Assembly: GCF_011386835.1 (NCBI RefSeq) | Contig: NC_088795.1 | Span: 13,621,441 to 13,685,440, forward strand | Origin: Chrysemys picta bellii | Lineage: Eukaryota; Chordata; Testudines; Emydidae | Length of the DNA stretch: 64,000 bases | Direction: 5' to 3' | Part shown: positions 46,626 through 59,424 of the stretch, one piece after another | How positions within the stretch are numbered: position 1 is the stretch's first letter | Layout: each line of letters opens with the position of its first letter | Notes under the pieces: model-generated | Told to the model about the DNA's origin: nothing | Database searches by the model: none | What the model saw: the letters and a program-made list of their open reading frames with translations, nothing else | Made by a program: the position numbers and the translations under genes

Positions 46626-47699
46626 GCCTATGTGCTGGAAATGAAGTATTGGGAAAAGGAATCTGGAAGAAACGTTATTCTTTCTAACCATTTACACAGA
46701 GATTCAGTTTATATAGTGCTTTACAGCAATATACCAATGAAAAAGGAAAGTAAATGACTAGGAAAAAACAGATGCTAAATACGTTTTAGGGGGGGAAAAA
46801 GAGGAAATGATACAAAAGCTTGTAATTTAGGATGGAAAATGTATAATTTAATGTAAGGAATAATAGAGCCCAGATTATTGCTACTATCCGCCTGGTTAAT
46901 TACCACCCTGTGAGTGTTTCTCTCTAGTATAATAGGTATTCACATAACCTTGTTGATGAGATAACTGATATTGGGCTCTGCAGAAATTCCACCAGGCTCA
47001 TTAAAGCATGAAATGGCATGCGGAATAATAGAGTTGGGAACAATTACTACTTTTATCTGTTACTTTTCTAGCTGACAATCGGTCAGAGCTGAAGGAAAAT
47101 CTCCAGTAAAAGACCTGTAACACTAGAATAAAATGGCAAATACCTTTGGTTTTCTTTTTTCTTTTATGGATCCATTCTCTGGGGCCATCATTTGCTATGG
47201 GGCAAGCAGGGCAGTTGCCCCCCCAAACTTGGTTTGTACCCCTGACTGTTCGTAGATCTAGATCTTTCATTATGTCTTCCACTTCATACTTCCCTCTCCA
47301 ACTTTCTAGACTACAGTATAATCACATATAATGTTTAATATACTGACACAGCTTTACCCACCCCCTGAATATTTCTGAAATAATGCCCCTGCTATTCTCC
47401 CCTCTTGATTCACATGCCTTAATGGTACTTGCTTTGTAATGAATATATGGAGGCATATATGTAATCAGGGATACCAGCTATGACAACCAAAGTCCAGACA
47501 CCCCAAAGGGAGAACAGGGGGTCAGAACCCTCAATGAATAAGCAATTGAATCACCTGGTTGTATACAATTTTATGTGTCAAATACGGTCTTTTATAAAAG
47601 TTTGTAATGTTCTGAAGTGGATGGTCATTAGGAGATCTGTATATAGGTTACAGTTACAAATGTCCATGTGTAGAATATTGTAATGGTACCTAGAATGCA
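46626..47699. other. no gene recognised
   Basis: Unassigned sequence; short frames only. Confidence 0.4.
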
Positions 47700-48820
47700 C
47701 CTGCAGCCTCACCTCACAACAGGAGGTGAAGAAATCAGGCAGGGAGGGTCACGTCCCAGATTAGTTTTTTACACAAAACTAACTGCAAGCACCTAGCATT
47801 TTACAACCCTGGGAAAGACAAAGGTGAAACATTAAAGTAAATGGAAAGGGACTGAAAGTGAAAAGAGAACCCCAGTCTTGGAAAACTAAGGATGGGAGGC
47901 AATTTCCACTGCTCTGTGAAACCACTTGCAAACCCTGTTAAAAGGAAGAGGGTATGAAGCGACAGCTATCTAGAAACTAAAAGAGCCGGATCTAAGCGGG
48001 CTGCTGTCTGTGAAGTGCTAGGTCCCCTCTAGGACAGAGGGCACTCTGGGAAACTGTTTAGAAGCACTAGGTAGCCAAATTCCCTTTTCTAATACAAGTT
48101 CACATAGAAGTGTAAAGTCTGAGGCCTGGTCTACACTAGAAAATAAGGTTGGCATAACTACATTGCTCAGGGGTGTGACAAATCCACACCCCTGAGCGGC
48201 ATAGTGAAGCCGGCCTAAGTCCCTGTGTAGACAGCGCTAGATCCATGGAAGAATTCTTTTGTCAATGTAGCTACCGCCTCTTGGAGAGGTGGATTAACTA
48301 TGCCAACGAGAGAGTCCCTCCTGTCAGCATAGGTAGAGTCTGCACTGAAGCATTGTAGCATGTTAAGTGTAGACAAGCCCTCAGACTGCATCTGTTTGCT
48401 TTCTGTGCAACTTGTCTGGGTTTGCTTTTCCTTACCACTTCATCTTTGAATCTGTGTTCTTTCTAGTAAATAAACACTTTGTTTATTTTCTCCCCAAGCA
48501 CTTTCTCCGTTGTGCAAAGTGTGTTGAGCATGTGTGCTAAAGTGAACTGATAATTGGGGTCAGGTTTTACTCCTTCTGGGGTGATGAACCAGAGGGGAAC
48601 AGTCCATGGGTCTGGTGATTAAGAACTTGGGGAGATGGATGTGTGGGGTCCAGAAGGACTAGTGAGGTCATTCTGCAGGCGTAACTGGGCTGCTGGAAGC
48701 CAGGGTTGAGACCTTTATTCTTATAGGCTGGCTATTGGTGTGAGAGCTCTGAGCCACAGCAGCATAGCATTAAGGCACCTACAGTTACAAGGCAGGTGGT
48801 GACAGAACCCCTTATTGATC
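47700..48820 (+). mobile_element. possible LTR-type remnant around a nested MITE
   Basis: An aataaa (48469-48474) followed by a T-rich and GT-rich stretch suggests an LTR 3' region. The flanking sequence before 48120 and after 48383 would join if the MITE at 48123-48380 is removed. No TG/CA ends or duplication were fixed. Confidence 0.35.
48123..48380. mobile_element. Harbinger-type MITE
   Basis: Ends ggcctggtctacact / agtgtagacaagccc. Flanking triplets are tga and tca rather than exact TAA. The interior shares gtgtagacagcgctagatcc, atggaagaattc and gtcaatgtagctaccgcct with the copies at 30284 and 54041. Confidence 0.75.
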
Positions 48821-51800
48821 TGGGTAATCAGAACATCACCGCAACTAAATCACACAGGCAGTGTAAGAGAGAGACCTCAAACATGTTCTCTGAAAGCACT
48901 GATCCTCCTCACTTCCCTACTCACCAACAGGCTCTTGGCTTCTCATTTTTAATCTTTAGACAGCTCCTAGATAAGGTCTGGTGGCCCCAGTGTCTTCAAT
49001 GCACCTCTTCTCCTGGCCTTTCAGGAATGGCTCACTGGCCCAATTCCCCATCCTGATCCATTGAGGGAACACATGGTAACCCTGAGTCCTTTCTAAATCT
49101 TCCCGGAAGGATCTTTGTGGCAGGCATGCCTGCCGCAATCAAGCTCCCTGTCTCATCTCTTCTCTGTAGTGATAAGGTTCCTCCGATCCTGCAGCTGCTC
49201 TTCTACTACTAGCTCTATTACTATGATGATGAGGTGTGCCAGAGTTCTCTGTTAATCCTGGAAAACTTTGTCCTTGTGTGGGAAAGGGATTTCCTTAGCC
49301 TAGGGCACTCCAGTGTATGTCTCAGCAGCAGAGTCAAAAGACCAATTGTAACGGCAGCAGTGGACCAGAAGGGAGCCTATCTGGTCCTGCTACTGCAGAA
49401 AGGGGAAATGGATTGACTGTCTTCCTCCAGAAGAAGCTGATGGGGAACTTGAGGGAGATGATGGGCGGGGGGGAGGCAGTTGGCTTCCCCTGACGACAGC
49501 TGAGGTGATGGTGAACAGAAAGAACACCACCTGGTCTCCTCTTCTGTTACCCCCCTCTCCCTCATGATCAAGGATGGTTAAAGTAAAATGTACAGGACCT
49601 GTTAGGAGAGCTATCTTTCAGAATGAAGCTCCATGTGAGTCTTGTCATATGAACTCAAAGTTAAAGCAAAAATCTGGTGTCCTAAAATCATGGGGAATAG
49701 GAAGCCCAACAGTGGTTATGGGTTTTTTGTTTTTGTCTTCAGTTGTTAAGCACAACGATCCGATTTTACAAAGCATGGATTATGTCTTTGTTGGCCAGAA
49801 TTCTAATTGCATTTCAGCAGGTCTGATATTCCAAGCAGCAGATGATAGAGAATCATAAAAAGAACCAATATTAGATGGGGAGATTACTGAGAGAAAATTG
49901 ACAACTTAGGTCACAATTAAAGGGCAAAATAATCCATTTTCTGCCTCCCATCTTCATCACAGATTTTAAAAACAATTTTTATTAGCATACTTGTGTTGGT
50001 GAATGCCAACCAGTGTGGACAGAGCATTCATAATATTAGGTATAGTCTAATATAAATTTCCGAAGACCTGGCATGTGATGCACGTGAATCATAATTCACT
50101 GCAGAAGTGTAACATCAACTGATGCCACTATTCTATTAACGAGTTTACTCTACTATGGGTATCAGCTAAAAAAGCTGGTTTCAGAAAGCCCTTCAACAGT
50201 TCTGCCCATGCACACTGATGAGGCAAGGACCATCAGTATACTTGTGATTGCTTGCTGGAAATAGTTTTACAACTTATTCTACCTTTCAATACAGCTGGAA
50301 CCACAGACCTCTTCATTTTTCAGCTAATGTACTGACACAACACACGCTGTTTCTGTATATCCTGCCATCATTGCTAGTGATGAGACAGCGGGCCCAAGAA
50401 ATTAAATAGTTGGCTCTAAAATGCCTGTGTACTAAACAAACAGCACTGACGAGCAGTGTTCGTTCAGAGGCACCTTAATGCACATTAATTAGCAGTTGAA
50501 ATTGCTGCAAAAAATAAAAAAGGAGTCTGATTCGACGGTGGCATCAGTCTGTGTCATTTTTTTGCACTGTATTATGAGCCATATGCTAGCTATTCAAACC
50601 ACTGTGGAGACATTTAGTTTTGGTAGGTACCCATAAATCCATTGTTTGTTTCTTACACATTAGAATTCACTGTAGGTTTCCTTTTCAGTGCAATATTATA
50701 GCAAGTAGAGCTTAATGGAGTCTGTCACTAAAGAAAGTATTATTAATAGGTAGTGCAAAGTCTAAGTACAGGGATTTTGAATGAAGATTATGTGTTTTGG
50801 TTTTCTGTTCTCCTGAACTACAGTTTTAATGACTAGTGGAGTGGTTCAGTCCTACTTATTAGCCTTTGTACTTTCTGTGGCTATACCTACATGAAACTTA
50901 CCTTCAGGACCGCAATACAATACATGTGAAGTAAAATAATTCAAGTACTGCATGTGTGATGGATTGGACCTCATTGAGAATCACTCCCTTCAAATGTTTT
51001 TAGTGAGAGTTATGATAAAATGCGCATTTCTTTCTATTGATGATAGTAGCTCACATTCTCTGGGCTGACCAAGTTGTGCTCAGTCCAAGAACAGGAGAGG
51101 TCATTGGAGGCACCAAATGTGGCTTTATGCTACCTTTGTGACTTCCTGATCCCAGGGACTTCCAGGGCCCAATTTGTACCACAACACAACTAAGAGCTGC
51201 CAATGGCTCCTAGAGACTGTTTTGGAAATCAATCATCACTACAGCGGAGCGGCACTTTGGCCACATGAACTTATCTCCCACCATGTCCCCACAGAGCCAG
51301 AACATCAGGCATATGCCACCTGCAGATTTCCCTTCTACAAAAGAAATGTCCTTCAATTATTTCCTTGCTTTTAAGTGGGCTTTGTAAATATTTGATTGAG
51401 GATTGCATTGTCACTTAACAACCTTAGCGATCTGAAACAAGGCTCTCTGTGCTAGACTTAGGACAGATGAATTTTTATCTCTTTCTGTTTGTATACAAGG
51501 GATATTTAAAGCACCATTACTAAGAAAATGGACCCCAGAAGGTGCGCTAGAAACAAGGTGATGATCTCCTGTAAAACGATGAACACAATAAAACATTTTA
51601 ATTTGCAATACACCTTATGCTTGTCCAGGCTGTTAGTACTGCACTTTAATTTAAACGTTTTAAGAACTCTGCTAAAAAGATTGTTCAATAGATGTGCAAT
51701 AAACCATTACGATATAATAAAGATGTCATGCTGCAATGAAGGAAGTTTTAAAAAAAAACATAATTGAAAGACACAGTAATTATGATAGATTATGATCTCC

Positions 51801-52989
51801 CTCCAGGAGATTATGATCTCTTGGAGGAAGATAGGGCCAATAGCCTAATTATCTCTTGATCTTCTGACATATTTGCCACGGGAGTCAATAAATGTTAGCA
51901 GTAAATGTCACTGGAGCAATTTAGGAAGATGAGTGTCATTATTTTCATTTATTTCTTCACAGTGTACAGCAGAGTTTTTCAGCATGTAATCCTCTGATGG
52001 TCTTATATTAGTCAGCTTGTCCATTCAGAATGACTTTTGAATTTCCTAATGATAAATAAAAACAGATGAGTTCTGGGCTTCAAGTTATAAACTTAATTCA
52101 CCCGAATTATATAAAATGTGTGACTAAAAGAAGTTAGAGCTCATGCTTCATCCATTTCAGTGTTTAAAGCATGGGAACATATTTGTATAAAATAAGAAAA
52201 CAGAACCCTAGTCAGAGTGTAATTCTCATGTTATAACTCATTGGTAAAGATTTAAACTTCCAAGTGTTTCACTATCAAGTCATTTTACCTGCTTGAACAC
52301 TTGTATAACCTTTATACAAAAAGAACTTGCTTCTAGTTCCTTAGGTACATTACATTTTTCATAAGGCCTCTGACTGGTAAACATTTATGTCTAAATGATT
52401 TTAACCAAACAGGCTTAGACATCATCGATGTATCTCTTTGCATAACAGATTAGAACTCACACAGGTGCTAAAGGAGATGAAAGTTTGTTTATTGCATCAT
52501 AAACTTTATACAGCACTTTACAAACATAAAGACACAGTGCCAGCATCCAAGCGTAAGTCCAGGATTAGTGGTACTCAAGTCAGCTCACCTTGAGTTAGAG
52601 AACTGAGGTCTTGAGAATGATTTTTCCAACCTGGGGATCTAGCATCCACACTTCAGCATGCAGACCTGAGGCAAACCAACCATATCTCAGACTCCCTAGA
52701 GCACTCCTGAAATGTGGCTGCCCTTTGATTTTCATGCAGTGTGCGAAAACTTGACTGTCCACCCTGCACATTACAGGAAGTTTGTACAGCCCACTAACAC
52801 ATCCTGCTGAGCAGTCACTTTGGTCTGTACACTCCCAGCAACCGGTGAAAGCAACATGGAGGTGGTGCCTTTTGAAGAACTTCTCTTGCTTGAGCTTTCT
52901 CTCCTGTGTCAGGACACAGACAGAGCTTCCGTGAGACACTGGTGGAAATTTTGGCAGAGTTTTTGACCCTGACACAGGTTATGATGGAC
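48821..52989. other. no gene recognised
   Basis: Long AT-rich stretch with only short open frames. I see no exon with convincing splice sites, no RNA gene and no clear element. Near 51787-51830 a small local repeat (gattatgatctc) occurs twice. Confidence 0.4.
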
Positions 52990-53034
52990 GAAGAAGAGGA
53001 GGAGGAGGAGGACACAGACATGGCAGACTCAATT

Positions 53035-53058
53035 AAATTAAATTAAATTAAATTAATG
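53035..53058. repeat. (AATTA)n short tandem repeat
   Basis: About five copies of aaatt beside the end of the SINE; probably the AT-rich tail or target region of the SINE insertion. Confidence 0.8.
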
Positions 53059-53062
53059 GAGA

Positions 53063-53243
53063 TATCCCATCTCCTAGAACTGGAAGGGACCTTGAGAGGT
53101 CATCAAGTCCAGCCCCCTGCCTTCACTAGCAGGACCAAGTACTGATTTTGCCCCAGATCCCCAAGTGGCCCCCTCAAGGATTGAACTCACAACCCTGGGT
53201 TTAGCAGGCCAATGCTCAAACCACTGAGCTATCCCTCCCCCCC
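53063..53243 (-). mobile_element. tRNA-derived SINE with CR1 tail, minus strand
   Basis: Reverse-strand copy of the family at 25891-26070. Box B complement ggattgaactcacaacc (53178-53194), box A complement ccactgagcta (53221-53231), CR1-like tail at the low-coordinate end (aagggaccttgagaggtcat). Confidence 0.85.
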
Positions 53244-53289
53244 TGCTTGCCCCCACCCTCCAGCATAAAGAGACACACAAGGGCATCCT

Positions 53290-53628
53290 TGCCAGTCCAG
53301 AAGTGGGTTTGCTACAGCTGTCTGGAAGCTGGTTACCCCAGACTGCTACAGGTCCACTGCCAACCAGTTTGGCGTTGGAAAGTCGATGGTGGGGAAAGTG
53401 GGGGTGGAGGTTTCTGAGGCAATCAGGCATGTGATTTACCTCAAAGTGGCAGGCATAAAAGATATTGCTGAGGTAACTGCTGGCTTTGAGAGAGTGGGCT
53501 TTCCAAACTGTGCCTGGGCCATTGATGGGACTTGTGCCCATAGGTTGCCCTCCTCAAGGAGCGCAGGAGTACATGTATCACAAAGGGTCTGACTTCACTG
53601 TGATGCAGCACTTCGTGGACTTTTTCTA
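53290..53628 (+). pseudogene. HARBI1-like Harbinger transposase fragment
   Basis: Decodes WKLVTPDCYRSTANQFGVGK and GFPNCAWAIDGT, typical of the PIF/Harbinger DDE nuclease (the D of AIDGT is the first catalytic acid). After a frameshift it continues as PPQGAQEYMYHKG and VMQHFVDF. A one-base insertion near 53312 and a shift near 53550 break the frame, and the rest of the catalytic domain is missing. Not functional. Its presence beside several TAA-flanked MITEs suggests this lineage once mobilised them. Confidence 0.8.
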
Positions 53629-54040
53629 CTGAGCCAGTTGTCTGGGGTTTTCTATGGAGTTGGCATCATTACGTAGCTACTGAAGAGATGCTAATCTCTT
53701 GGAATAGTGTATCAGTGTATGCCTGTACGTGCAGCGCTGCAGCAGCACAGGTGTACCGATACAGCTGCACCACTGAAGTGCGTGTGGTGAAGACGCTCTA
53801 TGCCGACAGGACAGAGCTCTCTCCCATCAGCATAAAAAAGCCCACCTCTGCAAGCAGCAGAAGCCATGTCTGCACTCCCGCCAACACAGCGTTGTGCACA
53901 CGAGCACTTATGTCTGTGTAACTTATGTCACTCGGGGGGAGGGGTGGAATATGTCCCCTGAGTGACATAAGTTTTGCCAACATAGGCTGTAGTGTAGACA
54001 GAGCCTTAGTTTAAAGACTTGTTTCCAACACTGACCATAA

Positions 54041-54284
54041 GGGCTTATCTACACTTGAAACACTACAGTGGCACATCTTCAGCCCTGGAGCTGTGCCACT
54101 AGAGCCTACCTCCACCGATGGGAGGGGTTCTCCTGTTGGCGTAGGTAATCCACCTCTCCAAAGGCAGTAGCTAGACTGATGGAAGAATTAGGTCGGCCTA
54201 ACTATGTCATTCAGAGGGGTGGATTTTTCACACCCCTGAGCAACTGTAGCTGGATCAACCTAATTTTTTAGTATAGACCAGGCC
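54041..54284. mobile_element. Harbinger-type MITE
   Basis: Ends gggcttatctacact / agtatagaccaggcc with taa on the left (54038-54040) and gaa on the right. It lies 36 bp from the end of the degenerate Harbinger element and is non-coding. Confidence 0.75.
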
Positions 54285-54287
54285 GAA

Positions 54288-56699
54288 GAGAGATTAAAAT
54301 GCAGCTACTGAACAAGCTAAAACAAATGTGTGTTGTAAAATGTAGACGGAGATTTTTACTTTGATGTTCCTCCCTTCAGGCAATTTTTACAAAGATCTAA
54401 AAGAGCAGACGAACCTGTTCAGCAAATATATCCAATTCAGATTTAGCCAGGCACTTTATTATTTTGATTGATTTAAATGTATTACTTTATATAATAGATA
54501 GTAACAGTGTGGCAGCTGTCTAGAGTAATGGATTTTTAACTATATTCTAATCACATTGCAATACTGGTTGAGTGAAGGCTACATATCAACATGTTCATTA
54601 TAAACTCTACCTGCAGGTTTGACTTGACCATAATAGTTCAGTCAAGTCTGACTCAGAACCTTGCTGAGCCAGGCCTCCTCCTTCTGAAGGAAGAAATGTT
54701 TGCTCGAGCAAACACTAGATAGGGAAAGAAAAGTATGTGTGATGGAATCGTAGGACATATTTATGAGAGTGACAGAACAGACTCCTAGAGTCGTTCCAGT
54801 CTGTTAGCTACATACAGATATCTAGTCCATGGAGCAGAATGGCTACAGAGGAGCAGTTATTTGGGGGTGAATTAGTATGCCTTCATAGGTATATACAGCT
54901 TACTACGTTTAAAAAAAAATGTTACAAGAATGTGAAGGCTGCAAGGTCTCAAAAGTTATGAAATTCCAGGCCTCGGTGGGAAATTCCAGTTCCAAAGATT
55001 TATCCAGTCCTCTCCTGGACTTGGAGGGGCAGTTCCTACAGTTCCTTTTCTACCCTCTTGCTGGGGGTGTGTGTTGCAGTACTGGAGAGGCTTAAGCAGG
55101 GAGCAGAGCCACCATGAACTCTCCCCTTTTGTGATAATATCAGCTGCTCCTTTTCTCTCCCCTCCCCCCATCCCTTTACCCAAAACCTTCTCTCAAAACC
55201 TTCTCCCAGTTGCTGAAGGGAGGGGCAGAGCTAGTAAGCTCTTCCTGCCTCCTGTAGCAGTTCAGACTGGCTGCTCTTCTCCGGGAGGTGGAGAAGTGGG
55301 GGGCAAGGCAAGGCAGCCAATCAGAGGGGATTTCCCTTAGGTTCTCCAAAAAAAGTCTGAAGGCTGAAGTTCTGGCCTCATTGTGTGATTGGCTCAAGCA
55401 GAGGCCAAAGTCCTACTCCCGATAAGATTGAAAGTTGGCAACATGGGAGTAATGTCCAGAGGCCCCAGAATCCCATTGTGCTCAGTAGAAGTAAAAGACA
55501 TTCCCCCTCCCCCTGAAAGATCTTACAGTCTAAATAGACAAGACACCCACCAGGCGGGGGAAAGAGGTGTAACACAGAAGCAGAGTGAATTAAGTAGTGA
55601 TTTGCCAGCATTGTGGTAGTCTCCTGTCTGGGGTTGTCTGTTTGGCTGGTCTGTTTTTCAAATAACTTGGCTTTGGTTTGGGGTTTGGTTAACTTTATTT
55701 GGGAAATGGGGAGGAAAGACTTCAGAGGCACAAGTTGGTATGAAGAGACTGTTGGGGAGGGGCTGGGAGCCAGCAGTCAAATCGATAGAGAAAGCAAGTT
55801 CACACTGTAGAGCACTACCTGACATCATCTGTGTCTGATGGTCCCTATGAAGGCTGCTACTTGTGTTTGCTCCTGTTGGATTGAATTTCTCTGGTTTGTA
55901 GGCTGGCTCCAGCCTGGAGATTCTCCTTTCGCTAAACCCAACTGGCTACAACAAATGTGTGGAGGGGCCCTGAGTGGGACCCCAGTGTACCCAGAGAGGA
56001 GGGGACCTCTTCCCTGCACAGTTCTTAGTCCAGGGGTCGCTGACGGTGGAGGGGTGGCCTCAGCAGTCTCCCTGTCTTTTCTGCTTTCTTCCCTGCCCCC
56101 CTCCATTCTGCACACCCTGTTCACATTGAGTAATCCTTACCTCCATGAGTAGTCTTGTTGCCTTCAGTTGGGACTTTTGTGAAGCAAGGTGCTATGCAAT
56201 GTAAGGATCTCACAATCTGGCCTGGTAGGATTAGTTTGAGTCAACAAATGTAGACTAACTACCCATTCACTTACTCACTCTTTGGCTTTACGGTACGTAA
56301 AAAGCTTTAATTTTTTAGTTTTACTAGATTTAATGGTGTAAGTATCAAAAAACGAAATGCTCCCTCATTCAGTGATAATTGTCAGGTAGTTCTTTGATTT
56401 CTCACAATGTATTCTGTAATGTCTGATAATGAGAAAAACACTCATTCCAAATTACCCTCTCAAAGGTCATTTAATTTAATAGGGAACTTAAGATTGACAT
56501 TCTAAAGCTTTCATCAGTGTCCACTAGGACCACTGATCAAAGTCCAATTTAAACATAAGTGGGGGTGAGGAGGAGGGGAAGAAACTTTACATATAATGAG
56601 GGGTGAAATTACATATGTTGAAAGCAGTAATTGAACTGACCAAAAAAACCCAAGTCCTACAGAAAAAGATTAAATAAATTCTAATTCAAATTGCACTTT
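54288..56699. other. no gene recognised
   Basis: 55497-55575 (tgaaagatcttacagtctaaa) looks like an old MIR/L2-type fragment. Frames at 55378-55731 and 55838-56152 have no recognisable domain. Confidence 0.4.
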
Positions 56700-57240
56700 A
56701 GTGAGATGATTAAGCACACGATTCTGTCACAAAGAGGTCCCTGATTCTGTGATTTTTCCAGGGCCTCTGTGACTTCTTCTGCGGCAGAGCTGCAACCAGC
56801 CCTGGGGCTGCCAAAACAGCTGGCCAGTGGCCGGCCCTGGGGCCAGTGGAGAAGCAGCCCCAGGGATGAAGCAGCAGTGGGGGTTGGGTCAGCCCCTTTG
56901 GGGCTGGAACAGTGGCGGTCAGCTCCTGTCGCAGGAACAGTATCGGGTTTACAATGGTGCCAGTGGCACTGTGGTGCGAGGCCCATACTCAGAAGGGGCC
57001 TCAGTGTCCAGACCGTGCACTCCGCCTGCACTCTGCCCTGTGGCCCCGCTCCCATATGCCCTGTTCCCCCATGCCCTGTTCCCCCTAACTTCCCCGCTCG
57101 CTCCTCACCACCTCTTCTCCCCCCCCCCCGTGCAAGCGGCAGGTGGGGCCTCAAGGGGAAGAGGCCAAGCGGGGGTGGGGCCTCAGGGTGGAGAGGGGGC
57201 AGGGCCCACAAAAGGTTGATCCAGCTCTGCACAGGAGCAG

Positions 57241-58207
57241 TAGGGTTAACAACCCTCCTGGTTTTGCCAGGAGTCTCCTGGAATCGGACTCTATCTCCCG
57301 GAGGCTGCTGAACCCAAACCGGGAGATTTTAGGCCGTTAAAAGTCCATCTGCGAAGGGGGGCTCTCTGCCTGTCCTGGCTCTGTGCCGCTCCCGGAAGCG
57401 TCCGGCATGTCCCTGTGGCCCCTGCGGGGTGCAGGGGGTTTCTGCGCACTGCCCCCACCTCAAGCGCTGACTCTACAGATCCCATTGGCCGGGAACTGCG
57501 GCCAATGGGAGCTGTGGGAGCGGTGCCTGCAGGCAGGGGAAGTGTGCGGAGCCCCCTGGCCCCATCCTCCAGGGGCCACAGGGACGTGCCGGCCGCTTCC
57601 GGGTGGCACAGGGCCAGGGCAGGCAGGGAGCCTCCTACCTTAGCCTGCTGCGCCGCTGACCGGGAGCCACCCGAGGTAAACACCACCCGGCCGGAGCCCA
57701 CACTCCTCACCCCCTCCCATACCCCAACCCCCTGCCCCAGCCCTGAGCCTCTTCCTGGGGCCAGCACCCCAAACTCCCTCCGGCACCCCAACTCCCTCCC
57801 AGAGCCCGCATGCCTCACCCGCTCCCACACCACAATCCCCTGCTTTAGCCCTGAGCCCCCTCCTGGAGCCTGCACCCTGCACCCGTTTCTGGATCCCAAC
57901 CCCCTGCCCCAGTCCTGAGCCCCCTCTAGCACCCAAACTTTCTCCCAAAGCTTACACCCCACACCCCCTCCGTGCACCCCACATCCCCTGCCCCAGGATC
58001 AGCCAGGAGCCCCTCCCACACTCTGAACCCCTCGGCCCCAGCCCAGAGGCCGCCCCCCAACCCCATGTCCCAACCCAGTGAAAATGAGTAAGGGTGGGGG
58101 AGAGCAAGCGACGGAGGGAGGGGGGATGGAGTGAGCGGGGCAGGGCCTCGGAGAAGGAGCAGGGAAGGGTGCAGGGCAAGGGTGTGATTAGACACTTGGC
58201 AATCCTA
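57241..58207. mobile_element. hAT element of 967 bp, non-autonomous
   Basis: Ends tagggttaacaaccct / acttggcaatccta are imperfect inverted repeats. An exact 8-bp duplication aggagcag flanks it (57233-57240, 58208-58215). The body is C-rich with repeated cccnnccc patterns and no transposase. Confidence 0.75.
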
Positions 58208-58321
58208 AGGAGCAGCAGCAAGGCTGGAGCAAGTGCCAGAGGTCAGTCCTGGGGTCACCGGAGCAGTTAGCTGGTGGTTGGCCCCCAGCAGTGCTCTGAC
58301 TGTTCCCTCCCTCCCCCCCCG

Positions 58322-58416
58322 GGGTATTTTTAGTAAAAGTCAGGGACAGGCTGTGGGCTTTCATGAATTTTTCTTTATTGCCCATGACCTGTCCCTGACT
58401 TTTACTAAAAATACCC
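58322..58416. repeat. perfect 29-bp inverted repeat
   Basis: 58322-58350 is exactly the reverse complement of 58388-58416, with a 37-nt loop. The stem includes tatttttagtaaaagtcagg. Confidence 0.95.
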
Positions 58417-58435
58417 ATGATAGAATCTTAACTTT

Positions 58436-59424
58436 AGATATGAGGAATCATCTACTCTTGCAAAAAGGAGTGTTCAGAAGAGTGATTCACAAGAGACCTG
58501 TTCTGATCTAAAGCCCACTGAAGTCGATGGGAGTCTTACACTGATTTCAGTGGGTTTTGGATTATTATGTTTTACAGTATACTTTAACTGGTTTACCTCC
58601 TTACCTAGTATAAGAAATATATAATTAAACAAATTCTGCCCTCAGTTAATTTGAATGAGATTGCAAGGATAGCACTGAGGACACAATTTGCCCTGGCATA
58701 GATACAAGTGAGCCTGTGTAATCAACAGTCAGAAAAACAGGGGCATTCAGAGTTTGCACCGCTCTAACTAATGATTTATTCCTGCCTATCCTTACAAACC
58801 TTGCATACTGTATGTGCATTGTGTGAAATCTCTTTGTTAAAGTTCAAGCCTTTAACTGCAAAAAGTTCCTGCAAATACTAGTTCAAATTATTTAACAAAT
58901 TTGCTTTTACTGTTTTTGCACGTTTTGTGTTTGCTGTCTGTGAATATTTTAGCCAATTAATCGACTGTCAGGAATGGCTATTTTTTTTATCTAAATTCTA
59001 CGTTGGGATTTTCAGAAAGAAAATTTGGCTTCATCATTTTGTATCTATATAGATTGTAACAGGGATAGTTTAAGCCCTCACCACTTGAGCCAACGTTTTT
59101 ATTTAATAGTAAGTAGCAGGCTCTTGTTTTCCGTGGGCCAGCTAGTAGCAGAAACTTGATTACACACACTTAGCCAGTGTATTACATACATAATTTATTA
59201 GACAAACATCTGAAGGCTACAGAAGTTCAAATCACATCTGAGTGTCATTTTGTAATCCATCCATGTGCTGTAGGCAACAGACATGAGATATTAGATCAAT
59301 CAGAGACACAGGCAGACAGAGATAAAACCCACTGATGTACTATTTGAGCTAAAAGTGATCTCCTTTCCTCAACATCTCTGTGAGTCAGCCACTCCAGGGC
59401 CATATGTCATTATCCACTTAAAAA
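58436..59424. other. no gene recognised
   Basis: 58508-58560 has a small partial palindrome (ccactgaagtcgatggga / ttcagtgggttttgga) of the dispersed type. Otherwise unassigned. Confidence 0.4.

Larger units (their letters stand above)
52990..54005 (+). mobile_element. degenerate Harbinger transposon with nested SINE
   Basis: Contains the HARBI1-like transposase fragment (53290-53628) and ends with the family terminus agtgtagacagagcc followed by tta. A SINE (53063-53243) interrupts its left part. The left end was not found; an acidic-rich stretch near 52988-53022 (gaagaggaggaggaggagga) may belong to its coding region. Confidence 0.55.
56700..58435. mobile_element. composite repeat around a nested hAT element
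   Basis: The outer sequence begins near gattctgtcacaaagaggtc and ends near cccatgatagaatctta, roughly inverted. It has a GC-rich body and, near its end, a perfect 29-bp stem. The inner part is a separate hAT element (57241-58207). The superfamily of the outer element is not settled. Overlapping open frames reflect GC-rich low complexity. Confidence 0.45.

Noticed and set aside
53074..53541. Minus-strand frame of 155 codons
   Set aside because: It spans the SINE and the antisense of the Harbinger transposase fragment.
56681..57977. Several frames over 100 codons, Pro/Gly/Arg-rich
   Set aside because: They fall in composite GC-rich repeats with a defined hAT insertion; the residue composition reflects low complexity.
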